This document shows positions 24,297 to 32,698 of a stretch of 64,000 bases of DNA, piece by piece; position 1 is the stretch's first letter, and each line of letters starts with the position of its first letter. Both the position numbers and the translations under genes were made by a program. The DNA is from a virus: the IMG/VR virus record IMGVR_UViG_3300023184_000025, positions 186,001 to 250,000 of that record, one strand, 5' to 3'. The notes under the pieces are model-generated. The model saw only the letters and a list, made by a program, of their open reading frames with translations, was not told the origin of the DNA and ran no database searches.

Positions 24297-26060
24297 TTAT
24301 TCTAGCTCTGTGTCATTGTTGTAGGATGTAAATCCGTTTTCTTTTACAACACGTAAAATATTCTCTACACGACCAGCAAGCTCATCTCTGTGACTTACTA
24401 ACCAAATACTTTTATGACGTTCTCTACTCATCTTTTTAAGTAGTGCAAGACTGTTTTCAACACCCTGGGTATCCATACCTGAATCAACAAGTTCGTCAAT
24501 GAATAATACATTGATTGGATGATATAAACTTTCCCAAACGTCTCGGAATGCCCACGACATGGACAATATAAGTCGATTGCGCTCACCACGCGACAAATTA
24601 TCAAAGTCTAGATCACGACCCAGTTCGGTAATCTCAACACTGAGATCATTTTGAAATACAACCTGATGCGGCAATCCAATTTTATCTAGATAGTGTGTGA
24701 GTCGAGCATTTAAATAACTTAAATTTTGCTCAATAATCTTTTTACGAATAAAACTATCTTTTGAAGTCAACAACTTCAACAAGAAGTCTTGATGTTCTTG
24801 CATTCTAGTTAGATCATTTAATCCAACATAGTCAACAACCTGCAATGCTTGTTCTTGCATGTCGGTAATTTGTTCAGCATACGGATCTTGTTCTTGTTGC
24901 TTGCTATCAATCTGTGTTTGTAGGTTGGCCAATGTAGCACGATGATGAATAGCATCTTCTTCGTTGTCATAGAACATGGTCGGAGGTTTGCCAACTGCGC
25001 CAATGTCATTTAACTCGTTTTGAATTTCACTAACTTCGGTAGTTTGCTCGGTGCATCGTGTTCTTGCATCAGCTAAGTCAGTGCGTTTATTAGTCAACAC
25101 TTGCTCGTGTTTCTCATCATGAAATGCCTGTCCGCAGGTGTGACAGGTATGTGCTTCTAATGATACAATCTCATCAGACAATTTTTTAATTGTTTTTTCT
25201 TCGCGTTGAACTTCTAGTTTTGCTCGACTTAACTTAGACTGTAAGTCGTTGAATGTTTTTCTTCTGTTATCCCAGGCAGTATGTTCACGATGTGCAGTAA
25301 TTTCTGCATCGATGTCAATCTCTTGTAGTGCTTCCAATGCCGTTTGTAGTTTAGTAAGTTCTTCAGCTCGCTTGGTAATCCACAATGTTTGTCTACGCTT
25401 CAAACTGTCAATTTGTTCTTCAATCCTTTTGTTTGCTTCTTGAACTGCACGTATTCTAAACTCTTCCTGACTGATAGAGTCCTTGGTTTCTCTGTTTAAT
25501 TCTTTAATGCGTTCAGCCTTTTCACTCAGCAACGTTATTCCCAACAACTGTTCAATCAAGGTTCGCTGATCGTTGGCTTTGAGACTTAAAAAAGGTTCAG
25601 TATAAGTGTTAAGTGCTAGAATATGTCTAAACATATCGTGACTCATACCAAGTATGTGTTCAATGGCATCCTGTGTTTCTCTGCTGTCTCCTTGACTGTC
25701 GTCGGTGATTTCTTGTTCTTGGCTGTTTACATAAAACTTCAATACGTTGGGTTTTCGTCCGCGCTCAATTCGATAATCTTTACCACTCACTTCAAAATCT
25801 AAACTAACCAACATATTTTTGCCATTGGTCTTGTTTACAAGATTGTCTTTGCGAATATTAGTTAATGCTTGCCCATATAGAGAATAGCTGAGAGCATTGA
25901 TAATAGTAGTTTTGCCTGTGCCATTACGACTGCCGTCACCACCTAGATCAAGATTCTCACCTAGCACAAGTGTAAGATCTTTACGATCAAAATCAACATC
26001 CTGAGTAGAATTACCCACGCTCATAAAGTTTTTAACAGTCAAAGTTTTAATATTAATCAC
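24297..26060 (-). CDS. 46: Recombination endonuclease subunit gp46 (SMC/Rad50-like ATPase)
   Basis: The 587-residue protein starts VKNFMSVGN after a short strand. It has a Walker A GSRNGTGKTT (residues 43-52), a long coiled coil with a zinc hook CHTC (Cys306, Cys309) near the middle, an ABC signature LSRGERNRL near residue 497 and a Walker B ending VLFIDELVDSG. With gp47 it forms the Mre11-Rad50-like complex that resects DNA ends for recombination-dependent replication. Length is close to T4 gp46 (560). Translation begins at a GTG; a strong sigma70-like promoter ends only seven bases upstream. Confidence 0.95.
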   Translation of the reverse strand: MINIKTLTVKNFMSVGNSTQDVDFDRKDLTLVLGENLDLGGDGSRNGTGKTTIINALSYSLYGQALTNIRKDNLVNKTNGKNMLVSLDFEVSGKDYRIERGRKPNVLKFYVNSQEQEITDDSQGDSRETQDAIEHILGMSHDMFRHILALNTYTEPFLSLKANDQRTLIEQLLGITLLSEKAERIKELNRETKDSISQEEFRIRAVQEANKRIEEQIDSLKRRQTLWITKRAEELTKLQTALEALQEIDIDAEITAHREHTAWDNRRKTFNDLQSKLSRAKLEVQREEKTIKKLSDEIVSLEAHTCHTCGQAFHDEKHEQVLTNKRTDLADARTRCTEQTTEVSEIQNELNDIGAVGKPPTMFYDNEEDAIHHRATLANLQTQIDSKQQEQDPYAEQITDMQEQALQVVDYVGLNDLTRMQEHQDFLLKLLTSKDSFIRKKIIEQNLSYLNARLTHYLDKIGLPHQVVFQNDLSVEITELGRDLDFDNLSRGERNRLILSMSWAFRDVWESLYHPINVLFIDELVDSGMDTQGVENSLALLKKMSRERHKSIWLVSHRDELAGRVENILRVVKENGFTSYNNDTELE

Positions 26061-26066
26061 AGTTGT

Positions 26067-26095
26067 ATTATACAGTATTTTAAGAGAAAAGCCAA
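26067..26095 (-). promoter_or_regulatory. Sigma70-like promoter of gp46
   Basis: Minus strand TTGGCT (26090-26095) and TATAAT (26067-26072) are spaced by 17 bases. The start of transcription would be close to the GTG at 26060, giving a leaderless or very short leader. It gives gp46 its own promoter, separate from the gp47 unit upstream. Confidence 0.6.
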
Positions 26096-26130
26096 TGATC
26101 TAATAACCAGTGGCATGTTGATTGGCAAAA

Positions 26131-27084
26131 TTATTTGACTTCAAGTTTAAAGTTGTCAATGCCCTGGTGAATCCTTGTTTGTTCACCGCGCATAAATCTA
26201 GCAACCTTCTCGGCATTTAAATCCTCAACGGTACTATACAATAAAAAAGAACGAGCAGTTTTTACCTTGCTACTGGTGTTATAAACCTTAATTAAATCCT
26301 GTTGAATGGTATTAATCCTTGACTGTGATATCGACCGGTCAATAAAAAACCCAACCCATGCGGTGTGATTACCAACTACATCCTTACCAGTTAGCTCTTT
26401 TAGTGTTGGTAAGTTTGGATAATCGGAATTTCTTTTATTTGACAACACAGCATGGTATTTAATTTTACCACCTTTTTCAAGTTCTTTTGTTGATCCAAAT
26501 GTGGCAAAAGAAAATGTTAATGTTTGGGTAGATACATCAACAAACCAATTTCCGTATTGTACATATGGTGCATGAATAGATTTACTGCCAACGCTAGTTA
26601 CAAGTTCCATGCCTGCAATTTGTGGCGGAGAACCAATGCTCCAACTTCCAAATGTTGGATTTTGTTTAATTGCGGATTGTAGATCAGCAAATGTTTCGTA
26701 TTTTGGAGAACTAAACAATACTAACTCGCTTAGTCCGTCAAATGATAATGGAAATAACTGATCGACCACAGCAGTATTTTTACTCAGATGTGGAAAAGAA
26801 AGATAGTTGTCAATTGGTAATAGTGCAATACTGTTTTCTTTATCATGGAAGTGTGCATTAGCGGCCACAATACCGTTGCCACCTGGTCGGTTGTCAACCA
26901 GGACTGAAGTTTTCCAAAGAGCTGACAATTCTTCAGCATATTCTCTAACAACCTTGTCTGGACCTGATCCTGCTGGCACAGCCACAATAATCTTAAAGGG
27001 TGCCCGTGGAGGATCGTTTTGAGCATGTGCAGAGTTAAATACTAATCCAATGGATAAAAGAATAGTTCCTAATATGTTTTTCAT
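26131..27084 (-). CDS. TctC/Bug-family periplasmic substrate-binding protein
   Basis: The 317-residue protein has a signal peptide (Lys at position 2, hydrophobic core, AHA-like cleavage near residue 21). The mature part has the Bug/TctC signature: FKIIVAVPAGSGPDKVVREY, VDNRPGGNGIVAA, and a later GNHTAWVGFF. Family members bind small carboxylates in the periplasm for tripartite TctABC transporters; no TctA or TctB membrane gene is in the window. In a phage it is an unexpected cargo gene. It overlaps the ANL gene by ATGA and lies between gp47 and gp46. Possible roles are improving carboxylate uptake by the host or a receptor-like use; both are inferred. Confidence 0.85.
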   Translation of the reverse strand: MKNILGTILLSIGLVFNSAHAQNDPPRAPFKIIVAVPAGSGPDKVVREYAEELSALWKTSVLVDNRPGGNGIVAANAHFHDKENSIALLPIDNYLSFPHLSKNTAVVDQLFPLSFDGLSELVLFSSPKYETFADLQSAIKQNPTFGSWSIGSPPQIAGMELVTSVGSKSIHAPYVQYGNWFVDVSTQTLTFSFATFGSTKELEKGGKIKYHAVLSNKRNSDYPNLPTLKELTGKDVVGNHTAWVGFFIDRSISQSRINTIQQDLIKVYNTSSKVKTARSFLLYSTVEDLNAEKVARFMRGEQTRIHQGIDNFKLEVK

Positions 27085-28541
27085 TTTTTTAAATTCCTAA
27101 AATAATTTCGTAACACCGACATATTAACTTTAAATCCGCTATAATTATCTTTGTGCAATTTAGCATAGTTGTTAAACTGTAAATGTCGAAACTTCTGTCT
27201 CATTGTTAAATTTAGTTTTTCAAATTCAACATCGCCGCTCCAGACAGCAAGATACAATTTTTGATTTGATGCATCAACGCAAATATCAAAGTCTCCATCA
27301 CAATAAGGAACAACAGTTTCATGTAGTTCAGGGATTGTAAAATATATTTCGTTGATTCTAAATAAATTTTCTCGACCCTTGTGTATGTAACCTGTGATGT
27401 TATCTCCAATTAGCGTATCTTCGACAACTATATCTTTGATATCAATTGACTTAGCAGTGACAGAAATCCTATTCTCTACACTGGAGATTGTAAAAAAATC
27501 TCCATCTGTCGGTGGATACCAATCAGGGCGATAGTTGGAAAGATCTTGATCTTTTTTAATGTGCTTGACAAATAACGGCCCAAATGTTTCGTTAGTTCCA
27601 AATAAACTTACAATATTTTGAATGTTTGTTTTGTTGGCCAGTGTAATATACTCAGGCTTTACGTGAAACCCTCCCACAATAAAATCAACATTGTGATCAA
27701 ACTGAATATTTTTATTAGTCATAGATAATAAAATTTCATCCAATAGTCCTTTGTATGACAATGCAATTTTGCTAATTTTTTCTTGTCTAACCAGATCAAT
27801 AAACTCATCAATATTATCCCATCTTCCTAAAGGAAAGCTATAATGCTTTGATGATCCTATCATTGCTGGAAGAAAATGAGTCAATAAAATAAAAGAATGA
27901 TGTAGGTTTCTAGTATGACAAACAGAATTGTTACGATACTCCATTACATCAATATTTCGAACAGAAATGCGATAAAGTTGTTTATGCGTATACTTTAATA
28001 TTTTTGGTTCGCCTGTGGTACCGCTAGTAGTTGTTTGAACAAGAACAGAATCGGGCGTGGCAAGAATGTTTGTTGACAGGTGCTTGTATAATTCGTGATC
28101 TTTAATTTTGTAATCAAAAAATATCTTTTCGTTTAGAATTTTTTTACAGTAACGCTTGCCCATTGCAACTATTTTTGGTTGCTCCATATTGATATCATCA
28201 AATATCGCAAGATCAAATAACCCAGACTCTTTAGTCATAACTTCAAGATGTTCAACATATCCAGTGTTGTTGTATGCTTTTTCTGGAGGTGTTATCATTT
28301 CTATTCCAAGTTCTGCAGCCGCAAAAAAAAGACTAGAATATAAGAACCCCACAGTTGAATCATAGATGCACATTGTATTTCCGGAACGCAATCCATAACC
28401 TTCATATAAAACAATTTTCCAAAAATTAATAGCATCATTGAACTTATTAAAGTCATAACTTGTTAATTCTTTAGAATGCAATTCTGCAAATTGGATATTG
28501 GGGTGAATAAAACTTCTGGTAATTAAATCGATATGGTTCAT
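27081..28541 (-). CDS. ANL-superfamily adenylate-forming enzyme (acyl-CoA synthetase-like)
   Basis: The 486-residue protein has the ANL P-loop TTTSGTTGEPK (residues 170-180), which binds the ATP phosphates, the A5-type FGTNETFG (314-321), an A7/A8-like segment GYIHKGRENLFRIN (385-398), and an end FKVNMSVLRNYF that recalls the A10 lysine region. These enzymes activate a carboxylate as an acyl-adenylate and pass it to CoA or a carrier. The length fits. Start one base after the gp47 stop and overlap with the TctC-like gene suggest one message: uptake of a carboxylate and its activation. The substrate is not known. No carrier protein is recognised. Confidence 0.82.
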   Translation of the reverse strand: MNHIDLITRSFIHPNIQFAELHSKELTSYDFNKFNDAINFWKIVLYEGYGLRSGNTMCIYDSTVGFLYSSLFFAAAELGIEMITPPEKAYNNTGYVEHLEVMTKESGLFDLAIFDDINMEQPKIVAMGKRYCKKILNEKIFFDYKIKDHELYKHLSTNILATPDSVLVQTTTSGTTGEPKILKYTHKQLYRISVRNIDVMEYRNNSVCHTRNLHHSFILLTHFLPAMIGSSKHYSFPLGRWDNIDEFIDLVRQEKISKIALSYKGLLDEILLSMTNKNIQFDHNVDFIVGGFHVKPEYITLANKTNIQNIVSLFGTNETFGPLFVKHIKKDQDLSNYRPDWYPPTDGDFFTISSVENRISVTAKSIDIKDIVVEDTLIGDNITGYIHKGRENLFRINEIYFTIPELHETVVPYCDGDFDICVDASNQKLYLAVWSGDVEFEKLNLTMRQKFRHLQFNNYAKLHKDNYSGFKVNMSVLRNYFRNLKK

Positions 28542-28542
28542 A

Positions 28543-29559
28543 TTAAAGACTCTGGTAAATGTTCAGCAGTAACTTGGAATCGTAAAATTCAGATTCAATG
28601 TCAGTGATCTGCTGTGTGACAATTTGATCAACACTTTCAAACTTAATTTCACCAGGCGCAAGGTCCAGAGTTAAATCTTGATTTTTAACTGAGATTAGGC
28701 CAATTTCTCTAATGGCATGTTTTTGCATGAACGTTTCTTTGATGAAGTTAGCTTCTTCGTAGCTGATATCAATGTCAAGCTGAATACGCACATGCATGTT
28801 ATCACCAAGCAAGGTGTTATTTTCATCCAGCAGTTCACTGAGTTTGTAAACACGATACCTTGGTTGATTACTCCATGCATGATATTCTACAGGTTTGCCC
28901 CATTCTAAAATAGCACATCCACGTTTGTCATCGCCTGCATCGGCAAAATTATGTGGGAAACAGTTGCCGATGTAATTGATGTTTTGTCTTTTTTGTCTTA
29001 GGTGAAAATGACCGCTGTATACTTCTTCAACACCTGTAAAGTGTTCTGCCTGTAGTTCGCCATGATCAGGCATCTCTACCATGGCATTCATTTTAAAATG
29101 TGGTAATTCAAAATGTCCGAAAACATATTTAGCTGACAGTTTTGAAATGCGCTTGTGATCGTCTCCCACCAACCACGGAGCAATAACTACATCGCCTTGC
29201 TTGAACCAATCGTTGACAATCTGTATGTTGGGTAGATGCTTGGCCCATTCAGCGCCGTGAATGTCTCGCTTGTCTCTGTAGTATAGGTCGTGATTGCCTG
29301 GAATAAAATAAAACTGATCAAATGCTTTGGATAGTTTTTCCAACGCTCGTAGACTAAAGTTTAGGGTCTGTAGATTAATACTGGCTCTGTGATGATGCCA
29401 ATCTCCAAGGAACATGCCAGTTTCACAACCTTGTTCCTTGGCTTTGGCAATAAACCAGTCAATAAAATTTTCACAGTCTTGGTTGTGAGCCAGACTATTT
29501 GACTTTAGTCCAAAATGAATATCAGTACAAATAGCCGTTTTACGAAATAGATTAGTCAT
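28543..29559 (-). CDS. 47: Recombination nuclease subunit gp47 (Mre11-like)
   Basis: The 338-residue protein (T4: 339) shows metallophosphatase motifs in order: CTDIHFG (Asp13, His15), FLGDWHHH, IPGNHD, FGHFELPHF and SGHFHLR. These residues bind two metal ions for DNA cleavage. It is the partner of gp46. In this genome two cargo genes stand between gp47 and gp46. It begins 12 bases after the gp55 stop, so early transcription from the gp55 promoter would cover it. Confidence 0.95.
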   Translation of the reverse strand: MTNLFRKTAICTDIHFGLKSNSLAHNQDCENFIDWFIAKAKEQGCETGMFLGDWHHHRASINLQTLNFSLRALEKLSKAFDQFYFIPGNHDLYYRDKRDIHGAEWAKHLPNIQIVNDWFKQGDVVIAPWLVGDDHKRISKLSAKYVFGHFELPHFKMNAMVEMPDHGELQAEHFTGVEEVYSGHFHLRQKRQNINYIGNCFPHNFADAGDDKRGCAILEWGKPVEYHAWSNQPRYRVYKLSELLDENNTLLGDNMHVRIQLDIDISYEEANFIKETFMQKHAIREIGLISVKNQDLTLDLAPGEIKFESVDQIVTQQITDIESEFYDSKLLLNIYQSL

Positions 29560-29571
29560 CTATTGATTATA

Positions 29572-30522
29572 CTACTCATCTTGGCTAGATACAACCAGTT
29601 CGGACAATGCAGCCGTGCCAGCTTCATCTAGACTAGATACAACCGGACCGGACAATGCAGCCATGCCAGCCTTGCCAGAATTTTGTCGAGTCCAACTTGG
29701 GTTTAGTCCGTTGATTTCTAAAATATCATCACGGATGTTCTGCATTTTTTTCTCAATGTTCAAGACACGAGTAAAGCTATTAGTGATAGCGGCAGTATAA
29801 TACGCAAAAGGGTTCTGCGATTTTGATTCATCAAATTGCAGTCCAATTTGACTGAGTTGTAACAGGGCTTGTCCCCGCATTTCTTCGTTGTAGGTGTACC
29901 CACGCCAGTTGCTCCTTGTTGCATATCTTTCACATAACTTCATAAACATTGTGGCCAGCTTACGAGTCATAGTACCGTGATCACGACTGTATTCTCCAGT
30001 TTCAAAATCCCCCTTCCAGTGGCTTCGACCCACAACGTAAGGTATTTTTTGATCTGTGAGTCGATAATGCCAAAACGGTGGAAAATTAACACGAACATGT
30101 GTTGGATCACCCACAGGCTCAACTTCTGCAATTTCATCAGGCACAGAGTCAACTATGTCTTCTTGTAAATCTAAAATATCTTCAAGCTTGCGTTTTTTTT
30201 GCTGGCTTTTTGGAATCTTCTTGGGAGCCATTGGTATGTGATCCCAACAGGTGATTCTGAACACAAGATCAGTATTGGGAATTTTCTTTTGGTCAATGAC
30301 CTCACCTGTTTCACGTTTGATACGATCTGCACGATTTTTACGTGCATCGACTATGGTGCGCTGATTGATCTTGTCTACGCTGGGCAAGATAACATCATAC
30401 TGATGGTCGGTTACTGGATCTAAATAACTACAGTAAGTGTTTTTGCTTAAATGGATTTCTTTTAAAATATCTCTGTTGTTGAGATAGTTAACCTTTGCAG
30501 GGGGTTTAACAATTAAAGTCAT
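29572..30522 (-). CDS. 55: Late transcription sigma factor gp55, with duplicated C-terminal tail
   Basis: The 316-residue protein begins MTLIVKPPAKVNYLNNRDI and has a sigma-like helix set around residues 195-270 (TRKLATMFMKLCERYATRSN, GYTYNEEMRGQALLQLSQIG, NPFAYYTAAITNSFTRVLN), the gp55 signature. It directs polymerase to TATAAATA promoters. It is longer than T4 gp55 (185) because of an acidic insert near residues 105-150 and a tail made of a 16-residue tandem duplication (AGMAALSGPVVSSLDE and AGTAALSELVVSSQDE). T4 gp55 ends with a sliding-clamp-binding motif; the tail is where that would be. A strong sigma70-like promoter lies upstream. Confidence 0.85.
   Translation of the reverse strand: MTLIVKPPAKVNYLNNRDILKEIHLSKNTYCSYLDPVTDHQYDVILPSVDKINQRTIVDARKNRADRIKRETGEVIDQKKIPNTDLVFRITCWDHIPMAPKKIPKSQQKKRKLEDILDLQEDIVDSVPDEIAEVEPVGDPTHVRVNFPPFWHYRLTDQKIPYVVGRSHWKGDFETGEYSRDHGTMTRKLATMFMKLCERYATRSNWRGYTYNEEMRGQALLQLSQIGLQFDESKSQNPFAYYTAAITNSFTRVLNIEKKMQNIRDDILEINGLNPSWTRQNSGKAGMAALSGPVVSSLDEAGTAALSELVVSSQDE
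29585..29680 (-). repeat. Tandem repeat of 48 bases in the gp55 tail
   Basis: Two copies, 29585-29632 and 29633-29680, share CTAGATACAACC at their left ends and GGACAATGCAGCC in the middle, with a few base differences. The period is 16 codons, so reading frame is kept and a 16-residue unit is duplicated at the gp55 C-terminus. Confidence 0.8.
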
Positions 30523-30552
30523 TTTGTTGGTATACTCCTAAGAATGTATTTA

Positions 30553-30580
30553 ATTGTAGCACAAATACAACAGTTGTCAA
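30553..30580 (-). promoter_or_regulatory. Strong sigma70-like promoter of the gp55-gp47 unit
   Basis: Minus strand TTGACA (30575-30580) and TACAAT (30553-30558) are spaced by 16 bases. AGGAG lies shortly before the gp55 ATG at 30522. It would allow the host holoenzyme to make gp55 before late genes turn on. Confidence 0.7.
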
Positions 30581-30612
30581 CCATTATCTTTAACTACGCC
30601 GTTTTTATTTAC

Positions 30613-30620
30613 GGTAAATA
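30613..30620 (+). promoter_or_regulatory. Late-promoter-like motif of the baseplate operon (GGTAAATA)
   Basis: GGTAAATA lies 18 bases before the ATG at 30639, with AGGATAA as ribosome binding site between. It matches six of eight bases of the T4 late consensus and is well placed to drive the long baseplate operon. Confidence 0.45.
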
Positions 30621-30638
30621 TGTTTATAGGATAACAAT

Positions 30639-32399
30639 ATGTCTGACAATCTCATTAATGCCTCTAACAAAGCACAGTTGGCCGCACAACAACAGGCTAA
30701 AGATACCAACTCTTTAAATGCTCAACAGGCCGGGTTGCTTCTTGCCTCTACAAAAGTGCTGGCACAAAGTAGCAATGAGTTTGCCACGATTCCACAAGGT
30801 CTAGCTAACGCAATTGACAACGCAAAAGCAGACCCAGCAGTATGGAATTCGTTTACAACAGAAGAAAAAGCCCAACTATTAGTTGACCGTGAAGATTATT
30901 TAAAACAGGCTGCTACTTTTAGAGAACAATCGGTTGTGATAAACAAGGAAGTTGCGCAGTTAGAAGCTGAACTAACTCAGATGACTTTTAACGGCGAAAA
31001 ACTAGATACTAACATTCAGCTGACCGAAGACACTCTCAGAGCAAATGCGGGTGTTCCTGCAGATTTTACAATATCCTCTGCTAGTACAATTGACGATACG
31101 GCCAGCGAAGCAGATCCTTTGATCCCTCCTCCTTTGGGACAAGTAAACTCAGAGTTTACAGAACTAACTGAGGCTGAAACTGCGGCACTATTTGAATCAG
31201 GGGACCCGGCAGCAGTAGATCAAAATTTTATTGATGCCAACGCAGAACCAGAGAACTTTGATCCTCAAGACGTAGACGAATTTGATGGAATTGATACACA
31301 AATTGCCGCAAACGAAAATGCACTACAAGAACCCGATCAGTTGTCTCCAGATGAAGTCGAAGAGTACCTTGCCACAGTCAACAATGAAGAAGTTGAAAAC
31401 GCAGAACCGGACGCTGTGGATGAATTTGATGGTATCGACGAACAAATTCGTGCAAATGAAAACGCACTCGAAGAACCACCATTGCTGTCACCAGAAGAAG
31501 TTGATGCTGAACTAGATGCTGCCGCGGCCGCAGGTGACCTTGAATTTCCAAATGTTGACCCCAATGATTTTGATGGCGAGCGTGAGTATGCCACACGATC
31601 TCTTGCGCAAAAACAAGCAACACTACAAGCCCAGAGAAAACAGGCCAATGATGGTGATTGGCGTGTAAAACTCAGACTAGCACCAAGTGCCAGTTATTTG
31701 TACAAAGCAGAAGAGCCAGGAATCCTACAACCACTGGCAGTCACAGATGGAGTGGTGTTTCCTTACACTCCACAGATCAACACCAACTACCAGGCCAACT
31801 ATTCAACTTACGATTTAACACACAGCAACTATCGCGGATACTTTTATCAAAACAGCTACGTTGGCGAGATTGCTATACAAGCAACTTTCACAGCACAAGA
31901 CACTTACGAAGCAAATTACCTGCTGGCAGTGATACATTTTTTCCGTAGCGTTACCAAAATGTTCTATGGTCAAGATGCTGAACGAGGGGCACCTCCTCCA
32001 CTGGTATATCTACAAGGTCTGGGCCAATACCAATTTAACCTGGCACCTTGTGTGGTCAGTCAGTTTACATATAATTTACCCACTGATGTTGACTACATTC
32101 GCGCAGGCAGCACAAACATCAACGGCACTGATTTACAGTTTCGCAGAGACAGACAAAACCTGCCAACAAACCCATTTTCATCAGCCTGGCAGAGATTGAC
32201 CACTGCTGGATTGAGCAAAGGCGGATTGTTTAGTCCTCCGGCACCAGCAACTCTGGGCACAGATAGACCAACGTATGTTCCAACCAAAATTGATCTAAGC
32301 CTCACGCTATTGCCAATGCAGAGTAGAGAACAAGTCAGTAAACAGTTTAGTCTCAAGCAATTTGCCAATGGCGATTTACTAAAAGGAGGATTCTGGTAA
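30639..32399 (+). CDS. Baseplate protein, tail-tube-cap (gp48)-like, with acidic repeat insert
   Basis: The 586-residue protein has a helical Ala/Gln-rich N-terminus, an acidic middle, and a conserved C-terminal half starting DWRVKLRLAPSASYLYKAEE, with YRGYFYQNSYVGEIAI, LLAVIHFFRSVTKMFYGQD and LVYLQGLGQYQFN. That half is the gp48/gp54-like cap pattern of marine T4-like phages and lies just before gp53. T4 gp48 is 364 residues, so the first 340 or so residues are extra. The acidic part contains a repeat: VDEFDGIDTQIAANENAL and VDEFDGIDEQIRANENAL, 49 codons apart. Identity with gp48 rests on pattern and gene order. Confidence 0.62.
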   Translation: MSDNLINASNKAQLAAQQQAKDTNSLNAQQAGLLLASTKVLAQSSNEFATIPQGLANAIDNAKADPAVWNSFTTEEKAQLLVDREDYLKQAATFREQSVVINKEVAQLEAELTQMTFNGEKLDTNIQLTEDTLRANAGVPADFTISSASTIDDTASEADPLIPPPLGQVNSEFTELTEAETAALFESGDPAAVDQNFIDANAEPENFDPQDVDEFDGIDTQIAANENALQEPDQLSPDEVEEYLATVNNEEVENAEPDAVDEFDGIDEQIRANENALEEPPLLSPEEVDAELDAAAAAGDLEFPNVDPNDFDGEREYATRSLAQKQATLQAQRKQANDGDWRVKLRLAPSASYLYKAEEPGILQPLAVTDGVVFPYTPQINTNYQANYSTYDLTHSNYRGYFYQNSYVGEIAIQATFTAQDTYEANYLLAVIHFFRSVTKMFYGQDAERGAPPPLVYLQGLGQYQFNLAPCVVSQFTYNLPTDVDYIRAGSTNINGTDLQFRRDRQNLPTNPFSSAWQRLTTAGLSKGGLFSPPAPATLGTDRPTYVPTKIDLSLTLLPMQSREQVSKQFSLKQFANGDLLKGGFW

Positions 32400-32698
32400 T
32401 GGCTGTTTACGACGCAACCAGTCCGTACTTTAACACAAAGTATACGCAATTCTATCTGGACATGATGGCTAATAGATCATTGCCAAAAGAAAATGACGAC
32501 AAACTATTTCGCATAAATCAAACATATCAGTACAGACCAGATTTGCTGGCCTTTGACTTGTATGAAAACGCTGGCCTTTGGTGGGTTTTCTATCAACGTA
32601 ACCCAAACACACTACAAGCCCCACCCTGGGACTTTGAAGCAGGAAAAAAGATTTACGTTCCTAAAATTACTACCTTACGTGCCGCACTAGGATTTTAA
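32399..32698 (+). CDS. 53: Baseplate wedge protein gp53
   Basis: The 99-residue protein shows the gp53/LysM-like pattern: RPDLLAFDLYENAGLWWVFYQRN, then PPWDFEAGKKIYVPK. gp53 closes baseplate wedges in T4, where it is longer (196 residues). The start overlaps the upstream stop (TAATG), and the stop lies directly before the next ATG. Confidence 0.85.
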   Translation: MAVYDATSPYFNTKYTQFYLDMMANRSLPKENDDKLFRINQTYQYRPDLLAFDLYENAGLWWVFYQRNPNTLQAPPWDFEAGKKIYVPKITTLRAALGF

